Shown: positions 17,392-27,888, numbered from the stretch's first letter. The stretch is 64,000 bases of DNA from Pigmentiphaga kullae (GCF_004216695.1 NZ_SGXC01000002.1:930001-994000), one strand, 5' to 3'. The notes: generated by a model not told the origin, from the sequence alone. Numbers and translations are program-made.

Positions 17392-19498
17392 GCCTTTCCG
17401 GGCAGGTCTCGGGCGAGACGACCTCGCCCCTTTGAGCGTAGAAAGCCTCCACGTCCACCACGTTGCGCGTGCGCGTGAACGGCGGCAGGCCGCGCCACAG
17501 CAGCTTGCCGTAGGGCTTCTCGACCAGCCGGCGGTCGCCCACCATCAGCACGCCCCAGTCGGTTTCGGTGCGGATCAGCCGTCCCGCGCCCTGCTTGAGC
17601 GCGATGGCCGCCTCGGGCAGCTGGTATTCGAAGAAGGGATTGCCGCCCCGCTCGCGGCTGGCGCGGATGCGCGCGTCCAGCACCGGATCGTCGGGCGGCG
17701 CGAACGGCAGCTTGTCGATGGCCACCAGGGTCAACGCGTCGCCGGGCACGTCTATGCCTTCCCAGAAGCTGGCGCTGCCCACCAGCACGGCGTGTGCACT
17801 GGTCCGGAAGCGCTCCAGCAATTCGCGGCGGGAACGGTCGCCCTGCCTGAACAGGGGCCACTCCCAGCCGCGCTCGCGGAAGGCTTCCTGCAACAGCTCG
17901 GCCACCCGGTCCACCGCGCGCAGGGTCGTGCACAACACCAGCGCCGAACCCCGGCTGGCCGCCAGCACGGGCAACAGGGCCTCGACGAATCCTTCGGTGA
18001 AACGTGGATCCTGCGGCGCGGGAATGCCGTGCGGCACGAACAGCCGGCCGTTCGTACCATAGTCGAATGGCGATTCCCAGCGGCCGGTCGTGGCCTCGTA
18101 CAGGCCGAGCTGGCGTGTGAAATGGGAGAAATCCTCGCGCACCGACAAGGTGGCCGAGGTCAGGATCCAGGCCTGGCCCGCCGGCCGGTACTGCGAAAAC
18201 GCCTGCGCGACGGACAAGGGTGCGGTGTGCAGGCGGATGTGGCTGGCGCCGGTTTCCACCCAGCGCACCCAGCCGTCGTCGGCCCGCTGTTGGGGCGGCT
18301 CGGCAGGCTGTCCGGAAGACGACTCGGCCGCCGGCTCGGGCCAGGCGGATTCGGCCGGCTTGGCGGTCTGCTCCGGATGCGCCGGCGGCACGCCATGGGC
18401 CTCGGTCCAGCGCGCCAGCCGCGCGATCAGGTCGGGGCCGCGCTTGGCCACCATGTCCAGGTCGGGGTGGCGCTCGCCCACGGCCATCAGGATACGGCCC
18501 AGGGTGTGGACCGTATCGATCACCTGCTGCACCGCCTTGCCGAAGTCCCGGGGATTGGGCAGCGTGTCGAAGGTGCTGCGCTGGCCGGGCATTTTCTCGA
18601 CCGCCGCGCAGGACAGCCGAAGCTCGCGCGTGGCCTGCTCGACGGCCTGCCCCAGCACCGGCCAGTCCGCGCTTTCGCGCGCATGCGACAGGCCGGCGAC
18701 GGTGGCGTCGCGCGCGAAGTCCAGCAACTGGTGCGACGACACCGACTCGCCCAGGAAACGGGTGGCGGCGGCCGGCAACTGGTGGGCCTCGTCGAACACC
18801 ACGGTGTCGGCAGCCGGCAGCAGGTCGGTGATGCCTTCGTCCTTGAGCGCGAGGTCGGCCAGGAACAGCGCATGGTTCACCACCACAACGTCGGCCTCGA
18901 TCGCGCGCTTGCGGGCCTGCATGACGAAGCACTCGCGAAAGGCAGGACAATCGGATCCCAGGCAGTTGTCGCGGGTGGAGGTCACCTTGTGCCAGATGTC
19001 CGCATTCTCGGGCACTTCGGCCAGTTCGGCCTTGTCGCCGCTGCGGGTGTGCTTGGCAAACACCTCGATCTTGCGCAGTTGCGCGACCTCCGCGCGCGAG
19101 GCCAGCCGGCCGTCGCCCACGGTGCGTTCGAGGTGGTAGTGGCACAGGTAGTTGGACCGGCCTTTCAGCAGCGCGATGACCACTGGCAGTCCCAGCGCGT
19201 CCCGCACGGCCGGCAGGTCGCGGGCGAACAACTGATCCTGCAGCGTCTTGGTCCCGGTCGAGACCAGCACCTTGCCGCCATGCATCAGCACCGGCACCAG
19301 GTATGCGAAGGTCTTGCCGGTACCGGTGCCGGCCTCGGCCACGAGCGTGCCGCGATCGCCAATGGCCTGCGCGATGGCCTGCGCCAGTTCGATCTGCTGG
19401 ATGCGGGGCCGATAGCCCTTGAGCCGGGCGGCCAGCGGGCCATCGGCCGCGAACACGGCGGCCACGTCGGCGCCGATGTCCATGATCGAAGCCGTCAT
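17375..19498 (-). CDS. ATP-dependent DNA helicase of the DinG/YoaA (XPD-like) family
   Basis: A 707-residue superfamily 2 helicase. Walker A (AGTGTGKT) ends with Lys62-Thr63, and the DEAH box is at 236-239. Four cysteines at 119, 179, 184 and 190 match the iron-sulfur cluster of the XPD/DinG/YoaA group. A helicase domain 2 with the LKQGAGRLIR motif is near the C-terminus. The length and cluster spacing suit YoaA/DinG, which act in DNA repair and R-loop or replication-fork processing. The ATG overlaps the stop codon of the small DUF465 gene upstream (ATGA), so the two are coupled. Confidence 0.9.
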   Translation of the reverse strand: MTASIMDIGADVAAVFAADGPLAARLKGYRPRIQQIELAQAIAQAIGDRGTLVAEAGTGTGKTFAYLVPVLMHGGKVLVSTGTKTLQDQLFARDLPAVRDALGLPVVIALLKGRSNYLCHYHLERTVGDGRLASRAEVAQLRKIEVFAKHTRSGDKAELAEVPENADIWHKVTSTRDNCLGSDCPAFRECFVMQARKRAIEADVVVVNHALFLADLALKDEGITDLLPAADTVVFDEAHQLPAAATRFLGESVSSHQLLDFARDATVAGLSHARESADWPVLGQAVEQATRELRLSCAAVEKMPGQRSTFDTLPNPRDFGKAVQQVIDTVHTLGRILMAVGERHPDLDMVAKRGPDLIARLARWTEAHGVPPAHPEQTAKPAESAWPEPAAESSSGQPAEPPQQRADDGWVRWVETGASHIRLHTAPLSVAQAFSQYRPAGQAWILTSATLSVREDFSHFTRQLGLYEATTGRWESPFDYGTNGRLFVPHGIPAPQDPRFTEGFVEALLPVLAASRGSALVLCTTLRAVDRVAELLQEAFRERGWEWPLFRQGDRSRRELLERFRTSAHAVLVGSASFWEGIDVPGDALTLVAIDKLPFAPPDDPVLDARIRASRERGGNPFFEYQLPEAAIALKQGAGRLIRTETDWGVLMVGDRRLVEKPYGKLLWRGLPPFTRTRNVVDVEAFYAQRGEVVSPETCPERLTISR

Positions 19499-19698
19499 GC
19501 AGGAATGTCCGGAATCAACTGCATCTGCAAGGCCACGATGTGGTCCTTGAGCTGGAGCTTGCGCTTCTTCATGCGCTTCAGGCGCAGTTCGTCCACCGCG
19601 GTGTCGACCGCCAGCCGCTCGATGGCGGCGTCGAGGTCGCGGTGCTCGAGCTGCAGTTCGACGATGCGCGCGGTCAGCGCCTGGATCCTGTCGTCCAT
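19495..19698 (-). CDS. YdcH-like (DUF465) small coiled-coil protein
   Basis: A 67-residue protein, mostly one amphipathic helix, with the DUF465 hallmark RMKKRKLQLKDHIVALQ near the C-terminus. The function of the family is unknown. It is coupled on both sides: its ATG overlaps the stop of the upstream gene, and its stop overlaps the ATG of the helicase. The start is the ATG that gives the standard family length. Confidence 0.8.
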   Translation of the reverse strand: MDDRIQALTARIVELQLEHRDLDAAIERLAVDTAVDELRLKRMKKRKLQLKDHIVALQMQLIPDIPA

Positions 19699-20471
19699 CA
19701 CGGCTTCCCGGCGGGCGCCGGCGCCCCCTCCTCCTGCTGCTGCGCCTTCAGGCGCCCGGCCTCTTCCTCGCGCTCGGCCCGGCGCCGGGCGCGCTTGGCC
19801 TCGGCTTCCTGGCGCTCGCGCGCCTGCTTCTCGGCGTATTCGCGCGCCTCGGCCTGCTTGCGTTCGAAATCGGCGCGGTTGCGCGCGCGAACGGCGGGAT
19901 CGTCCACGTCGCGGGGCGGACGCGGCGCCGGCGCGGCGGCGGGGGCCGACGGGCGCGGCGGCGGGGCCGGCTCGGCCTTGGGCGGCGGGCGGCTGGCCGC
20001 TTCCTCGGCCTTGCGGGCGGCGCGGTCGGTGGCCTTGGCGTCGCGCTCGGCATTGTCGCGGTCGCGCTTCTCGTGCCGCTCGCGGGCCTCCTCGCGCCGG
20101 ATGTACAGTTCGGCCGCGCGGCGGTCCGCATCGGTGCGCGTCACGCCGGCATTGCGCTCGAGCCTGGCCTTTTCGGCGCAGCGGTTGGCGAAGAACTTGT
20201 GCATGCACTCGGCCGCCTCGACGTCGTACTGCCGCTTGATGCGGTCGGACTCGGCCTTGGCGGCGTCGGCGGCGGCCTGGGCCGCCTCTTTCGAGGCATA
20301 GGCCTGGGCGGGGACGGACTGCCCGTCACCCTCGGCCGCCAGCGCCGGCACGGCGGCAAGGGCCACGGCGGCAGGCAGCAGCCAGCGCGCCAGCCGTGCG
20401 GCCCGGCGGCTCGTGGCGGGCAGGCCATCGACACATTGCGTAACGCCCGGTCGGAAAGCAATTAAGGACAT
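19698..20471 (-). CDS. Predicted exported, charged Ala/Arg/Pro-rich hypothetical protein
   Basis: A 257-residue protein with an N-terminal hydrophobic signal ([20 protein letters not shown], cleavage likely after ALAA near residue 45). A conserved part contains [18 protein letters not shown] (two Cys, possible disulfide). A long low-complexity tail follows, rich in Glu-Arg-Ala repeats with a Pro-rich stretch, likely helical or disordered. I recognise no enzyme domain. It is the first gene of a three-gene coupled unit ending with the helicase and is divergent from tex. The ATG chosen lies at the edge of the tex promoter gap. Confidence 0.6.
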   Translation of the reverse strand: MSLIAFRPGVTQCVDGLPATSRRAARLARWLLPAAVALAAVPALAAEGDGQSVPAQAYASKEAAQAAADAAKAESDRIKRQYDVEAAECMHKFFANRCAEKARLERNAGVTRTDADRRAAELYIRREEARERHEKRDRDNAERDAKATDRAARKAEEAASRPPPKAEPAPPPRPSAPAAAPAPRPPRDVDDPAVRARNRADFERKQAEAREYAEKQARERQEAEAKRARRRAEREEEAGRLKAQQQEEGAPAPAGKP

Positions 20472-20526
20472 ATTCTCAGACTGTGGCAAAATCCGCGGCT
20501 TCATTTTCCAAGGTAGGACGGACTCG

Positions 20527-22902
20527 ATGGCTATGGTCACCGACCGGGGCGAGGCACTCGACACCCAGGCCCAATCCCGCATTATCGCCCAGCTTGCCGA
20601 AGAACTCGGCGCGCGCCCGGCGCAGGTCTCCGCCGCGGTGGAACTCCTGGATGACGGCGCGACCGTGCCGTTCATCGCCCGCTACCGGAAGGAAGTGACC
20701 GGCGGCCTGGACGATACCGTCCTGCGCAACCTGGAAGTACGGCTGGAATACCTGCGCGACATGGAAAGCCGCCGCGCGGCCATCCTGGCCTCGATCGACC
20801 AGCAGGGCAAGCTGACGCCGGAACTCAAGGACGCGCTGACCGCCGCCGACACCAAGCAGCGCCTGGAAGACCTTTACGCCCCGTACAAGCCCAAGCGCCG
20901 GACCCGCGCCCAGATCGCCCGGGAAGCGGGCCTGGAGCCCCTGGCCGACGCCATTCTCGCCGATCCGGCCATCGATCCGCAAACCGCCGCCGCCACCTAC
21001 GTCAACGCCGAGGCCGGCGTGGCCGACGCCAAGGCCGCGCTGGACGGCGCCCGCGACATCCTGACCGAGCGCTTCTCCGAGAACGCCGAGGTGCTGGAGA
21101 ACCTGCGCGGCTACCTGTGGAGCACCGGCCTGGTCTACTCCAAGGTGGCCGAGGGCAAGGAAGCCGAAGGCGCCAACTTCCGCGACTGGTTCGACTTCAA
21201 CGAACCGCTGCGCACCCTGCCCTCGCACCGTGTGTTGGCCATGCTGCGCGGCCGCCAGCAAGGCGTGCTCGAACTGCGCCTGGGCCTGGAACCCGAACTG
21301 GAAGAACAACTGCCGCATCCCTGCGTGGCGCGCGTCGCCAAGCTGGTCGGCCTGGACGGCGTGTTCGGCCTGGACGTCAGCCCTCGCCAGAAGTGGCTGG
21401 GTGAAGTCTGCCGCTGGACCTGGCGCGTCAAGCTGCTGCCTTCGTTCGAGACCGAGAACCTGGCCCGCCTGCGCGAGGAAGCCGAAACCGAGGCCATCCG
21501 CGTTTTCGCCCTGAACCTGAAGGACCTGCTGCTGGCCGCGCCCGCCGGCCCGAAAGCCGTGCTGGGCCTGGACCCCGGCATCCGCACCGGCGTCAAGGTC
21601 GCGGCCATCGACCGTACCGGCAAGCTGCTGGACACCGCGACCGTCTACCCGCACGAGCCCCGCCGCGACTGGGACGGCTCGATCGAGACCCTGGCCCGCA
21701 TCGCCCGACGCCACCAGATCGAGCTCATCGCCATCGGCAACGGCACCGCCTCGCGCGAGACCGAGAAGCTGGCCGCCGACCTGATGAAGCGCTATCCCGA
21801 CCTGAACCTGACCCGCATCGTCGTGTCCGAGGCCGGCGCCTCCGTCTACTCGGCCTCGGAACTGGCCGCCACCGAATTCCCCGAACTCGACGTCAGCCTG
21901 CGCGGCGCCGTCTCCATCGCCCGCCGCCTGCAGGATCCGCTGGCCGAGCTGGTCAAGATCGATCCCAAGTCCATCGGCGTCGGGCAGTACCAGCACGACG
22001 TCAACCAGCGCGAACTGGCCCGCATGCTGGACAGCGTGGTCGAGGACTGCGTGAACGCCGTGGGCGTGGACGTGAATACCGCCTCGGTGCCGCTCCTGAC
22101 CCGCGTCTCCGGCCTGAACGCCGCGCTGGCAAAGAACATCGTGTCCTGGCGCGACCAGAACGGCGCCTTCCCCTCGCGCGCCAAACTCATGGACGTGCCG
22201 CGCTTCGGCGACAAGGCCTTCGAACAGGCCGCCGGCTTCCTGCGCGTGGCCGACGGCGACAATCCGCTCGACTGCTCGTCCGTCCACCCGGAAGCCTACC
22301 CGGTGGTCGAACGCATCCTGGCCAGGCTGCAGACCGAGATCCGCGAAGTCATCGGCAACCGCGCCGCCCTCAAGGGCGTCTCGCCCGCGCAATTTACCGA
22401 CGAACGCTTCGGCCTGCCCACCGTCCAGGACATCTTCAGCGAACTCGAAAAGCCCGGCCGCGACCCCCGCCCCGAGTTCAAGACCGCCACCTTCCAGGAC
22501 GGCGTCGAGACGCTGAACGACCTGCGCCAGGGCATGATCCTGGAAGGCGTGGTCACCAACGTCGCCAACTTCGGCGCCTTCGTCGACATCGGCGTCCACC
22601 AGGACGGCCTGGTCCACATCTCGGCGCTGTCCGAGAAATTCGTCAAGGACCCGCGCGACGTGGTGCGCGTGGGCCAGACGGTGAAGGTCAAGGTCCAGGA
22701 AGTCGATCTGCAGCGCCAGCGCATCGCGCTGACCATGCGCCTGAACGACGACTCGGTCCCCGCGCGCCGCGGCGACGGCGGCAGCGCCGGCACAGGCCGC
22801 CCGGCGGGCGGCGGGCGCGGGCGCGGGCGCGATCGCGGCATGAGCTCGCCGCCGCCGGGCGAAAGCGCGATGGCCGCAGCCTTCGCGAAGCTGAAGCGGT
22901 AG
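20527..22902 (+). CDS. tex: RNA-binding transcriptional accessory protein Tex
   Basis: A 791-residue Tex protein. It has the helical N-terminal domain, a YqgF-like RNase H fold ([20 protein letters not shown]), helix-hairpin-helix segments ([38 protein letters not shown]) and a C-terminal S1 RNA-binding domain ([20 protein letters not shown]...GLVHIS). A Gly/Arg-rich low-complexity tail ends the protein. Tex affects transcription and was first described in Bordetella pertussis as a toxin-expression factor. The ATG at 20527 is used; a second ATG two codons later is equally possible. A strong terminator follows. Confidence 0.96.
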   Translation: MAMVTDRGEALDTQAQSRIIAQLAEELGARPAQVSAAVELLDDGATVPFIARYRKEVTGGLDDTVLRNLEVRLEYLRDMESRRAAILASIDQQGKLTPELKDALTAADTKQRLEDLYAPYKPKRRTRAQIAREAGLEPLADAILADPAIDPQTAAATYVNAEAGVADAKAALDGARDILTERFSENAEVLENLRGYLWSTGLVYSKVAEGKEAEGANFRDWFDFNEPLRTLPSHRVLAMLRGRQQGVLELRLGLEPELEEQLPHPCVARVAKLVGLDGVFGLDVSPRQKWLGEVCRWTWRVKLLPSFETENLARLREEAETEAIRVFALNLKDLLLAAPAGPKAVLGLDPGIRTGVKVAAIDRTGKLLDTATVYPHEPRRDWDGSIETLARIARRHQIELIAIGNGTASRETEKLAADLMKRYPDLNLTRIVVSEAGASVYSASELAATEFPELDVSLRGAVSIARRLQDPLAELVKIDPKSIGVGQYQHDVNQRELARMLDSVVEDCVNAVGVDVNTASVPLLTRVSGLNAALAKNIVSWRDQNGAFPSRAKLMDVPRFGDKAFEQAAGFLRVADGDNPLDCSSVHPEAYPVVERILARLQTEIREVIGNRAALKGVSPAQFTDERFGLPTVQDIFSELEKPGRDPRPEFKTATFQDGVETLNDLRQGMILEGVVTNVANFGAFVDIGVHQDGLVHISALSEKFVKDPRDVVRVGQTVKVKVQEVDLQRQRIALTMRLNDDSVPARRGDGGSAGTGRPAGGGRGRGRDRGMSSPPPGESAMAAAFAKLKR

Positions 22903-22927
22903 GCGGCGACGCCGGACGGCGCACCAA

Positions 22928-22956
22928 GGGGAAGCGAACGCGCTTCCCCTTTTTTT
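22928..22956 (+). terminator. Rho-independent terminator of tex
   Basis: A perfect 9-bp stem, GGGGAAGCG with CGCTTCCCC, closes a 4-nt loop and is followed by seven T residues, starting 25 nt after the tex stop. Confidence 0.92.
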
Positions 22957-23037
22957 GCCGCCGGGCCGCCCCAAGGCAAAAAAGCGCCCCCTCGGGGGGC
23001 AGCGCTGCCGCGTAGCGGCAAGCGTGGGGGCATTTTT
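22957..23037. repeat. GC-rich palindromic intergenic repeat, family 2, copy 1
   Basis: Right after the tex terminator lies CCGGGCCGCCCCAAGGC, an A-run, GCGCCCCCTCGGGGGGC, then GCTGCCGCGTAGCGGC (a second hairpin) and GCGTGGGGGC. The first part recurs inverted near 50142-50186 beside the ygaP-like gene. It looks like a dispersed non-coding repeat between convergent genes. Confidence 0.6.
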
Positions 23038-23044
23038 CGTCAGA

Positions 23045-23896
23045 TCACGAATAAGTGCGGCCGTCCCCCACCGGCCAGATCGCCGCAAGCCGGGCCACGG
23101 TCTCCTTGACCCTGGGGGCGATGTCCTCCAGCGCCTGGCGGTTCATCCGGGCGCACGGCGCCGCCAGCGTCACCACGCCCACGCATTCCTTGTGGTCTCC
23201 GAACCGGCGCACCATCACGGGCACGCCGATCGCGCCCACGCCCAGGGAATGCTCTTCGTAGGAAATCGAATAGCCCCGCTGGGCGGACAGCTTCAGGTCG
23301 TCCAGGATCGCCTCGACCGTGGCGAGCGAATGTTCCGTGGCGGGCTCCAGGCCCCGCTGCAGCACGAGGCCCAGCGCGCGCTCGCTGCTCATCGTGGACA
23401 GCCAGGCCTTGCCGGCCGCATGCAGGTGCAGCCGCACTTCGAAGCCATAGCTGGGATTGAGCTGCAGCAGCCGGCTTTGCGCCAGGATGGAGGAGACCCA
23501 CGTGATGCTGTCGCCCTCGGCCACGGCCAGCCGGATGAGTTCTCCCGTGGCATCCGCCAGTTCGCGCAGGATGGCGTTGCTCTGGTCCAGCAGCAGCGAC
23601 CGGGACATCTTGCGCAGCCCCAGGTTGCTGAGCTTGAACGTCAGGCAATACCGCCCGGAAGCGGGGTCGCGGAAGACGTAGCGGCAGGCGACGAGCGTGT
23701 TGAGCAGCTTGAAGGCGATGGCCTTGTTCACCGCCAGCAGGCCGACGATGTCCGTGAATGACAACCCGTCCTTGGCGTCCGCCAGGGCCTCCACGACCTC
23801 GAACGCGCGCTGCACGGCGGCGATCTGCTCGACCTTGGCCGGGTCGCCCGCGTCCGCCGCGTCGTTCACGGCCGGCGTCGATTGGGGTTCATCCAT
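23045..23896 (-). CDS. IclR-family transcriptional regulator
   Basis: A 283-residue IclR-type regulator. The N-terminal winged helix-turn-helix (AFEVVEALADAKDGLSFTDIVGLLAVNKAIAFKLLNTL) is followed by the effector domain with GYSISYEEHSLGVGAIGVPV and CVGVVTLAAP. I use the ATG at 23896; an in-frame TTG 9 nt upstream is less likely. It is divergent from the hydantoinase operon, and a perfect 16-bp palindrome lies between them, so it probably controls that operon. Confidence 0.9.
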   Translation of the reverse strand: MDEPQSTPAVNDAADAGDPAKVEQIAAVQRAFEVVEALADAKDGLSFTDIVGLLAVNKAIAFKLLNTLVACRYVFRDPASGRYCLTFKLSNLGLRKMSRSLLLDQSNAILRELADATGELIRLAVAEGDSITWVSSILAQSRLLQLNPSYGFEVRLHLHAAGKAWLSTMSSERALGLVLQRGLEPATEHSLATVEAILDDLKLSAQRGYSISYEEHSLGVGAIGVPVMVRRFGDHKECVGVVTLAAPCARMNRQALEDIAPRVKETVARLAAIWPVGDGRTYS

Positions 23897-23987
23897 GGCT
23901 GACAACCACGCCGAGTTTCATGAAAACCATAGTTACTCTCCATTAAGTTTTTGATTTTAATGGAATTAATCCCTCACATCCATCTCT

Positions 23988-24021
23988 TTGACGATTACAG
24001 GTAACCTAGGTTACCTTATAA
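23988..24021 (+). promoter_or_regulatory. Promoter/operator of the hydantoinase operon with a perfect 16-bp palindrome
   Basis: GGTAACCTAGGTTACC, a perfect palindrome, spans 24000-24015 in the divergent gap. A -35-like TTGACG is at 23988-23993, so the palindrome would sit between -35 and a weak AT-rich -10 (around 24012-24021). This placement suits repression by the adjacent IclR regulator. The palindrome is directly visible; the regulator link is inference. Confidence 0.6.
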
Positions 24022-24055
24022 AAAAGACAACGATTCATCACAAGGGTTGGATTTC

Positions 24056-26122
24056 ATGAGAACAGGCAGCAGGCTGGCCGCGGACATCGGAGGCACCTTC
24101 ACCGACGTGGCCTATTTCGACGCGGGGACCGGCAATTTGTCGCTGGGCAAGTCCCTGAGCACACCCGACCATCTGGTCGAAGGCATCGCCAGCGGCGTCG
24201 CTCAGGCGGACACCCGCTTCGGGGATGCCGAGATATTCCTGCATGGCTCGACGGTGGCGATCAACGCCCTGCTCGAGCGCAAGGGCGCGCGCACGGCGCT
24301 GCTGATCACCGAAGGCTTCCGCGACATCTACGAGATCGGCCGCATCAACCGGCCCGACGCCTATAACCTTTTCTTCGCCAAGCACGTGCCGCTGGTCGAG
24401 CGCGCGCTGCGCTTCGAGGTGGCCGAGCGGATGACGGCCGACGGCACGGTCCACGCCGCGCTGGACGAAGCCCAGGTGCATCGCATTTGCGACGATCTCA
24501 TCGCCCGCGGCGTCGAGGCCGTCGCCATCCTGCTGCTGCATTGCTACGCCAATCCGGACCACGAGGCCCGGGTCAAGGCTATCGTGCAGTCCCGCCTGCC
24601 TCACGCCTTCGTGACCGCTTCGCACGAACTGTCGCAGGAATACCGCGAGTTCGAGCGCTGTTCGACGGCCGTGGCCAACGCCTATGTCGGCCCCACCGTC
24701 AGCCGCTACATCGGCGAAATCGAAGGCCACCTGCAAGAGCAGGGATTCGCCGGCTCGTTCCTGCTGGTCCAGTCGACCGGCGGCCTGTATGTGCCGGACC
24801 AGGCCAGGCAGCAATGCGTGCGCATGCTGGAGTCGGGTCCCGCAGCCGGCGTCGTCGGCGCCCACGCCCTGTGCGCCCGCCTGGGCATCGCCAATGCCGT
24901 GGCCTTCGACATGGGCGGCACCACCGCCAAGGCCGGCGTCATCCTGGACGGCCGCATCCTGACCGGCAATCTCGCGCTGGTGGGGGGCTACAACGAAGGC
25001 CTGCCGGTGCAGATCCCGCTGGTGGACGTCTTCGAAGTCGGCACGGGCGGCGGCAGCATCGCCGAACTCGACCACGGCGGCGCCCTGCGCGTCGGCCCCC
25101 GCAGCGCCGGCGCCGCGCCGGGGCCGGCCTGCTACGGCCGCGGCGGCGAAGCCCCCACCGTCACCGACGCCAATCTGGTCCTGGGCCGCCTGGGCGCCGA
25201 CCGCTTCCTGGGCGGGCAGATGCCGCTGGACCTCGAAGCGGCCCGCGGGGCGATCGACGCCCGTGTCGCCTCGCCGCTGGGCCTGGACGTGCAACAGGCG
25301 GCCGAAGGCATCCTGCGCATCGCGGCGACGAAGATGTCCTACGCGGTCAAGGGCGTCTCGACGGAACGCGGCCTGGACGCCGCCTCGTTCACGCTGGTCG
25401 CCTATGGCGGCGCCGGCCCCCTGCACGCCGCCGCGGTGGCGCGCGAAATCGGCATGCGCCACGTCATCATCCCCCGGGCGCCAGGCCATTTCTGCGCCTT
25501 CGGCATGCTGCACTCCGACCTGCGCTACGACTACGTCCGCACCAGCTTCGCCAGGCTGGCCGACGTCGGCCTGGACGACGTCATGGACCAGCTCGACCAG
25601 CTCGCCGGCCAGGGCCGCGCGGCCCTGGAAAGCAGCACCGTCCGGCCCCGATCGATCACCGTCGCCTACTCCGCCGACATGCGCTACGTGGGCCAGGAAC
25701 ACTCCGTGACGGTCGAGCTGGACGAGTCCGCGCTGCGATCCGGCGACAAACCCGCCATCAAGGCCCAGTTCGATCTCGTCCATCAGCAGCGGTACGGCAC
25801 CTGCGCGCCCGGCGAGCCCGTCGAGATCGTGACGCTGCGCGCCGCCACCACCGGCGTCATGCCCAAGCCGCCCATGGAAGAGCTTTCCCCGTCTGCGGAA
25901 AGATCGATAGCGGCCGCTCGCGCGGGACACCGCCGCGTCTATTTCTCGGCCCAGGCCCGCGACATCGAAACCCCCGTGTTCCGCCGCGACGCCCTGCCCG
26001 CGGGCGCCGGCATCGACGGCCCCGCCCTGATCGAGGAACACGCCTCGACCACGGTCGTGTTTCCCGGCGACCGCCTTGCCGTGGACGCCTACGGCAACCT
26101 GCACATCGAACTTGGAGCCTGA
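24056..26122 (+). CDS. Hydantoinase/oxoprolinase A subunit (HyuA-like)
   Basis: A 688-residue protein with the nucleotide-binding N-terminal motif DIGGTFTDVAYFD at residues 10-22, FDMGGTTAKAG mid-protein, and the HyuA domain. The family hydrolyses cyclic amides such as hydantoins or 5-oxoproline using ATP, together with the B subunit encoded next. A TTG 9 nt upstream is in frame, but the ATG follows AAGGG at a good distance and is preferred. Its stop overlaps the ATG of the B-subunit gene (ATGA-type). The substrate is unknown. Confidence 0.9.
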   Translation: MRTGSRLAADIGGTFTDVAYFDAGTGNLSLGKSLSTPDHLVEGIASGVAQADTRFGDAEIFLHGSTVAINALLERKGARTALLITEGFRDIYEIGRINRPDAYNLFFAKHVPLVERALRFEVAERMTADGTVHAALDEAQVHRICDDLIARGVEAVAILLLHCYANPDHEARVKAIVQSRLPHAFVTASHELSQEYREFERCSTAVANAYVGPTVSRYIGEIEGHLQEQGFAGSFLLVQSTGGLYVPDQARQQCVRMLESGPAAGVVGAHALCARLGIANAVAFDMGGTTAKAGVILDGRILTGNLALVGGYNEGLPVQIPLVDVFEVGTGGGSIAELDHGGALRVGPRSAGAAPGPACYGRGGEAPTVTDANLVLGRLGADRFLGGQMPLDLEAARGAIDARVASPLGLDVQQAAEGILRIAATKMSYAVKGVSTERGLDAASFTLVAYGGAGPLHAAAVAREIGMRHVIIPRAPGHFCAFGMLHSDLRYDYVRTSFARLADVGLDDVMDQLDQLAGQGRAALESSTVRPRSITVAYSADMRYVGQEHSVTVELDESALRSGDKPAIKAQFDLVHQQRYGTCAPGEPVEIVTLRAATTGVMPKPPMEELSPSAERSIAAARAGHRRVYFSAQARDIETPVFRRDALPAGAGIDGPALIEEHASTTVVFPGDRLAVDAYGNLHIELGA

Positions 26123-27888
26123 TGACCATGCCCGCCCCTTCCGCGCCGCCCGACCTGGACACCCCGCGCCCGGACGCCGTCCTGACCGAGATCGTCCGCA
26201 ACGGCGTCCTGGCCGTGACCGAGGAGATGAAGACCAACCTCATGCGCACGGCCTACAACATGATCATCTATGAAGCGCTGGACTTCACCGTGGGCCTTTT
26301 CACCGCCGACGGGCAGACCGTCTCCATCGGCATCGGCCTGCCCAGCTTCATCCGCGGCATGGCCAACACGATCAAGGCCAACCTGGACCGGTACGGCAGC
26401 GACGGCATCGAGCCCGGCGACATCCTGGTGACCAACGACGCCTACATCACCGGCAGCCACCTCAACCACTTCACCTTCAGCCAGCCCATCTTCTTCGACG
26501 GCCGGCTCACGGCCTGGGCCTGCTGCATGGCGCACTGGCCCGACGTCGGCGGCGCGCTGGGCGGCGTGACCTCGGACATCTATGCCGAAGGGATACAGAT
26601 CCCGGTGCTCAAATACCAGCGGGCAGGCGTGGTCAACGAGGATCTGGTCGAGATCATCCGCACCAACGTCCGCCTGCCCGAACGGGCGATGGGCGACCTG
26701 CGCGCGCAGATCGTGGCGGTCACCACCGGCGCGCGGCGCTTCTCCGAACTGCTGGAGCGATACGGCCGCGGGCCCGTGCTGGGCGCCATCATGAACATCA
26801 TGGACCAGTCCGAGGCCGCGGCCCGGCAGCGGACGCTGTCGATTCCCGACGGCGTCTACGAAGCGGAATCCTTCATGGACGACGACGGCCTGGACATCGG
26901 CAGGCCCGTGCCGATCAAGGTGCGCGTGATCAAGCAAGGCGACGAATTGACCGTCGATCTGTCCGACATCAGCCCGCAGGTTCGCGGCTTCTTCAACTCA
27001 GGCCCCAGCACCGGCTATTCCTGCGCGCAAGTCGCCTACAAATGCCTGACCTCGCCCACGGACTACCCCATCAACGAAGGCAGCTTCCGCCCGTTGAAAG
27101 TGATCGTCCCGCAGGGAACGGTGGTCAGCGCCATCAAGCCCGCGGCCATGCGCAAGTGGATGACCTTCCCCATGACCGTGGTGGACACCATCTTCAAGGC
27201 GCTGGCCAGCGCGATTCCCGACCGCACCATCGCCGCGCACCACGCCGACCTGGTGATCGCCATGTTCCATGGCATCGCGCCGGCGGACGGCCAGTTCTTC
27301 ATCGGCTTCATCGGCCCGACCGGCGGCGGCTGGGGCGCCAAGCAGTCGGCCGACGGCATGAGCGGCGTGGTCTGCTCCAACGACGGCGACACCCACAACA
27401 GCCCCTGCGAACAGCTCGAATCCAAGTACCCCATCCTGATCGAACGCCACGCCCTGCGCCCCGACTCCGGCGGCGCCGGCAAATACCGGGGAGGACTGGG
27501 CACCGAGGTCGTCGTCCGGGCCCGCTCGACGCTGTCGGTCGACGTCCAGGCCGACCGCATGCAATGCGCGCCCTGGGGCCTGCATGGCGGCCACGCCGGC
27601 CTACCCAACGAGGTCGTCGTGACCCGCCACGGCTCGGGCCGGCCCGAAACGGTGGCCGGCAAGATACGCAACGAACGCCTCAAGGCCGGCGACACGCTGC
27701 ATCTGCGCGCGGGCGGCGGGGGCGGTTTCGGCCCGCCCGCCGAAAGAGATCCCGAGTCCGTGCTCGACGACGTGCGGCAGGGCTACGTCAGCGCCGGCAA
27801 CGCACGCGACGTCTATCAGGTCGTGATCGTCGACGACAGAATCGACGTCACGGCAACACGGCGGCTCCGGCAAGACGCCCGCCGCTGA
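26122..27888 (+). CDS. Hydantoinase/oxoprolinase B subunit (HyuB-like)
   Basis: A 588-residue HyuB-domain protein with the family motifs EEMKTNLMRTAYNMIIYEALDF, GDILVTNDAYITGSHLNH and the C-terminal DSGGAGKYRGGLGTE and GGGGGFGPP. It forms the ATP-dependent cyclic-amidohydrolase complex with the A subunit. It is translationally coupled to that gene and followed 24 nt later by a Bug receptor that probably imports the substrate. A second ATG two codons downstream is possible as the start. Confidence 0.9.
   Translation: MTMPAPSAPPDLDTPRPDAVLTEIVRNGVLAVTEEMKTNLMRTAYNMIIYEALDFTVGLFTADGQTVSIGIGLPSFIRGMANTIKANLDRYGSDGIEPGDILVTNDAYITGSHLNHFTFSQPIFFDGRLTAWACCMAHWPDVGGALGGVTSDIYAEGIQIPVLKYQRAGVVNEDLVEIIRTNVRLPERAMGDLRAQIVAVTTGARRFSELLERYGRGPVLGAIMNIMDQSEAAARQRTLSIPDGVYEAESFMDDDGLDIGRPVPIKVRVIKQGDELTVDLSDISPQVRGFFNSGPSTGYSCAQVAYKCLTSPTDYPINEGSFRPLKVIVPQGTVVSAIKPAAMRKWMTFPMTVVDTIFKALASAIPDRTIAAHHADLVIAMFHGIAPADGQFFIGFIGPTGGGWGAKQSADGMSGVVCSNDGDTHNSPCEQLESKYPILIERHALRPDSGGAGKYRGGLGTEVVVRARSTLSVDVQADRMQCAPWGLHGGHAGLPNEVVVTRHGSGRPETVAGKIRNERLKAGDTLHLRAGGGGGFGPPAERDPESVLDDVRQGYVSAGNARDVYQVVIVDDRIDVTATRRLRQDARR

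Noticed and set aside
20476-23088. Long antisense open frames opposite tex, the hydantoinase genes, odhA and the array
   Set aside because: They are typical high-GC shadows: full-length genes with clear motifs exist on the other strand, and the antisense products are Arg/Gly/His/Gln-rich with no domains.
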